A stretch of 64,000 nt of DNA from Rhodobacteraceae bacterium LNNU 3342 (GTDB lineage: Bacteria > Pseudomonadota > Alphaproteobacteria > Rhodobacterales > Rhodobacteraceae). The stretch spans positions 62,001 through 126,000 of the forward strand of contig VUAW01000002.1 of assembly GCA_008711135.1 (NCBI GenBank), read 5' to 3'. Of the stretch, positions 62,131-64,000 are shown piece after piece (the stretch's first letter is position 1; every line of letters starts with the position of its first letter). Made by a program: the position numbers and the translations under genes. The notes beneath the pieces were generated by a model. That model was given only the letters and a program-made list of their open reading frames with translations, was not told the origin of the DNA and did not search any database.

Positions 62131-64000
62131 TCAACTCCGCGGCACCTTGGGAAAGACCACTCGGAACGAGGCGCCGCCCTGCCCCGGCACATAGCTGATG
62201 TTGCCGCCCAGATTGCGCATGATCTCGCGGCAGATCGCAAGGCCAAGGCCCGCCCCCCCCGCCTTGGTCGTATCGGTCAGCCGGGCGAATTTCTCGAAGA
62301 TCAGGCCTTGGCTTTTTCGCGGGATGCCGGACCCGTTGTCGGTGAAATCGACCCGCACCACGCCCCGCCGTTCCCGCACCCGGATCGTCAGCCGGGGCTG
62401 CGGCGCGTCGCAGTATTTCCGGGCGTTCGACACGATGTTGATGAAGACCTGCGTCAGCCGCCCGATGTCGGTTGTCACCATGATCGCCTCGGCGGCCACG
62501 TCGCGGTCGATGATGAAATCCCGCCCTGCTCCGCTGGAGGCCGAGGACATGACCGCCCGGTCGATCAGGCTGCGCAAGGATGCGGTTCCCAGTTCCAGCG
62601 TCACCTGCCCATGTTCCAGAACGCTCAGATCCAGCAGGTCGTCCAGCAACCGGGTCAGGCGGATCGCCTCATCATGTATGATGCTGGAAAACCTTAGCCG
62701 CGACTCCTCATCCAGCGCTGCCCCGTCGCGCAGGATTTCTGAGAACGCGCGGATCGAGGTCATAGGCGTGCGGAGTTCATGGCTGATCTGCGACAGGAAC
62801 GCGTCTTTCTGCACCGAAAGGTCGGTCAGCTTGGCATTCGCCTCGCGCAACTGCCGGGCAGTGCGCGACAGTTCCTCGGACTTCGCCTCCAGCTGGCTGG
62901 AATACTCCATGATCTGGGCGGTCTCGTTCGCCACTGCCATCAGATCCTCAACCGACACGAAGGCGCCGCCCACAATCTGGCCAACCATGGCATGCGCGGT
63001 CGCCGCGCCGACCGAACCCGCCAGCCGGCGCTCCAGCCTTTCGATGAATTCAGGTGTGGTATCAGGAAGTAGCCCGGCCTTACCCTGCGCCTCTGCCTCG
63101 GCATGAAAGAATTCCTGCGCGGCGTCACGGCCAAGGATGCGCTGCGCCATGACCAGCAGATCTTCGGCCTCCACCGCGCTTTGACGCCAACTGCGGGCGC
63201 CGGTCTGCAGCTCGAAGACGTTGACGAATTGGGCGCCTTGAACACGCTCGATAGGGCTGGGGAAGGTGAAGACGGACGTGCCGAAGAAGGCGATCGCATT
63301 CAGCGACAAGCTCCAGAACATGGCGTGCAGCAGCGGGTCCATGCCTTCCAGCCCGAACAACGCCCAGGGCCTCAGCCAAGCGATGCCCCAAGGACCCTCG
63401 GCCAACAGCCGCGCCGAAAACACGACATCCGGCCCGAACGACGGCAGGAACAGCGTATAAAGCCACAGCGCGAACCCCACCAGCAGCCCCGCAGCCGCCC
63501 CCACACGGGTGGCACCCCGCCAGAAGATCCCGCCCAGAAGCGCTGGCAGCACCTGAGCCAGCCCCAGGAACGCGATCAACCCGATCGCGGCCAGCGCCTC
63601 TGACCCGCCGGTGATGCGGTAATAGGCATAGCCCAGCGCCAGCACCCCGGCGATGGACAGCCGCCGCGCCCGCAGCAACAGTTGGCGCACGTCCCCGGGT
63701 TCCTTCCCGCCCCGCGCCACTACCGAAAGCCAGAGCGGCATCACCACATGGTTCGACACCATCGTCGCCAGCGCAATGGCCGCCACGATCACCATCGACG
63801 TAGCCGAGGAAAATCCCCCCAGAAACGCCAGGATCGCCAGCCCGCCCTGATCCAGCGCCAGCGGCAGCGACAGCACGAACAGGTCCGGATTGGTGCCTTC
63901 GGGCAGAACCTCCAGCCCCACGACAGCGATGGGGATCACGAACAGGCTCATCAGGAACAGGTACAGCGGGAAGGCCCAGCTCGCGACGGCCAGATGCCGT
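62131..64000 (-). CDS. Sensor histidine kinase fused to an SLC5-type transporter domain (5' end outside window)
   Basis: At least 622 residues; the reading frame is open to the window edge at 64000, so the N-terminus is missing. The visible transporter part has several helices and SLC5 features (GGFSSATSMVIVAAIALATMVSNHVVMPL). A STAC-like linker follows (about 90 residues after FVNVFELQTGARSW), then a coiled coil (SSQLEAKSEELSRTARQLREANAKL), HisKA with SQISHELRTPMTSIRAFSEIL and a HATPase domain (NIVSNARKYC, DNGSGIP, GAGLGLAICREIM). The architecture is that of CbrA-like kinases, which couple solute movement to signalling. No response regulator is adjacent within the window. Confidence 0.88.
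   Translation of the reverse strand, partial: RHLAVASWAFPLYLFLMSLFVIPIAVVGLEVLPEGTNPDLFVLSLPLALDQGGLAILAFLGGFSSATSMVIVAAIALATMVSNHVVMPLWLSVVARGGKEPGDVRQLLLRARRLSIAGVLALGYAYYRITGGSEALAAIGLIAFLGLAQVLPALLGGIFWRGATRVGAAAGLLVGFALWLYTLFLPSFGPDVVFSARLLAEGPWGIAWLRPWALFGLEGMDPLLHAMFWSLSLNAIAFFGTSVFTFPSPIERVQGAQFVNVFELQTGARSWRQSAVEAEDLLVMAQRILGRDAAQEFFHAEAEAQGKAGLLPDTTPEFIERLERRLAGSVGAATAHAMVGQIVGGAFVSVEDLMAVANETAQIMEYSSQLEAKSEELSRTARQLREANAKLTDLSVQKDAFLSQISHELRTPMTSIRAFSEILRDGAALDEESRLRFSSIIHDEAIRLTRLLDDLLDLSVLEHGQVTLELGTASLRSLIDRAVMSSASSGAGRDFIIDRDVAAEAIMVTTDIGRLTQVFINIVSNARKYCDAPQPRLTIRVRERRGVVRVDFTDNGSGIPRKSQGLIFEKFARLTDTTKAGGAGLGLAICREIMRNLGGNISYVPGQGGASFRVVFPKVPRS

Overview
The window is 64 kb of chromosome from a high-GC alphaproteobacterium, most likely a member of the Rhodobacteraceae (Rhodobacter/Paracoccus-like). 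This rests on gene content and order: an F1-ATPase zeta inhibitor, a methionine synthase split into separate proteins, secDF-yajC beside ccmABCDG, bolA / J-protein / cobS / cobT, and a division cluster running ftsW-murG-murC-DUF2484-murB-ddl-ftsQ-ftsA-ftsZ-lpxC-bamD-recN. The placement is an inference from family knowledge; no 16S gene is present. I recognise no tRNA, rRNA, CRISPR array, insertion sequence, prophage or integron. Coding density is very high. The largest gene-free gaps are about 200-240 bp (8872-9077, 27430-27669, 37103-37321, 50882-51110), so no gap exceeds 300 bp.

Layout. 1-3.3 kb: ATPase zeta subunit, then a methyl-transfer cluster (homocysteine methyltransferase, corrinoid protein, 55-residue membrane protein, DUF1638). 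3.3-5.6 kb: dgt, erpA, xthA. 5.7-12.4 kb: dctB-dctD two-component system followed by a TAXI-type TRAP transporter (binding protein plus fused permease), closed by a strong terminator. 12.4-13.3 kb: a PfkB sugar kinase. 13.3-19.5 kb, minus strand: cytochrome c maturation (ccmA-B-C-D-G), an Mth938-like protein and secD-secF-yajC. 19.7-24.3 kb: serS, a TspO-related membrane protein, an ArgE-like deacetylase and a DUF3422 protein. 24.4-27.4 kb: proton-translocating transhydrogenase pntA-pntB. 27.7-37.1 kb: single genes (L,D-transpeptidase, DUF389, DUF4142-like, glutamine-amidotransferase-like hydrolase, unusual photolyase homologue, small membrane protein, pepN, acyltransferase, lytic transglycosylase). 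37.3-47.4 kb: gatB, a DUF4177 protein, bolA, a J-domain protein, cobS-cobT, M24 peptidase, DUF427, a flavin dehydrogenase and a SnoaL-like protein. 47.4-64 kb, minus strand: recN, bamD, lpxC and the division/cell-wall cluster, preceded by a SpoA (FliM-like) protein and a transporter-fused sensor kinase that runs off the window end.

How they work together. Most genes are housekeeping: envelope assembly and division, protein export and cytochrome maturation, NADPH supply and B12 chemistry. The two B12 themes are linked: cobS/cobT insert cobalt into the corrin ring, and the corrinoid protein at 1656 would use the product to make methionine. Genes are packed tightly, with 1-4 base start/stop overlaps in operons, several GTG/TTG starts set by good ribosome-binding sites, and convergent pairs that share their stop codons.

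The best candidates for new biology are the accessory genes of the split methionine synthase, the DctD with GAFPGA in place of GAFTGA and a nearby dyad, the photolyase homologue with altered flavin-pocket residues, the uncharacterised small membrane protein inside the division cluster, and the kinase/SpoA pair next to ftsW. No clearly novel multi-gene system stands out.
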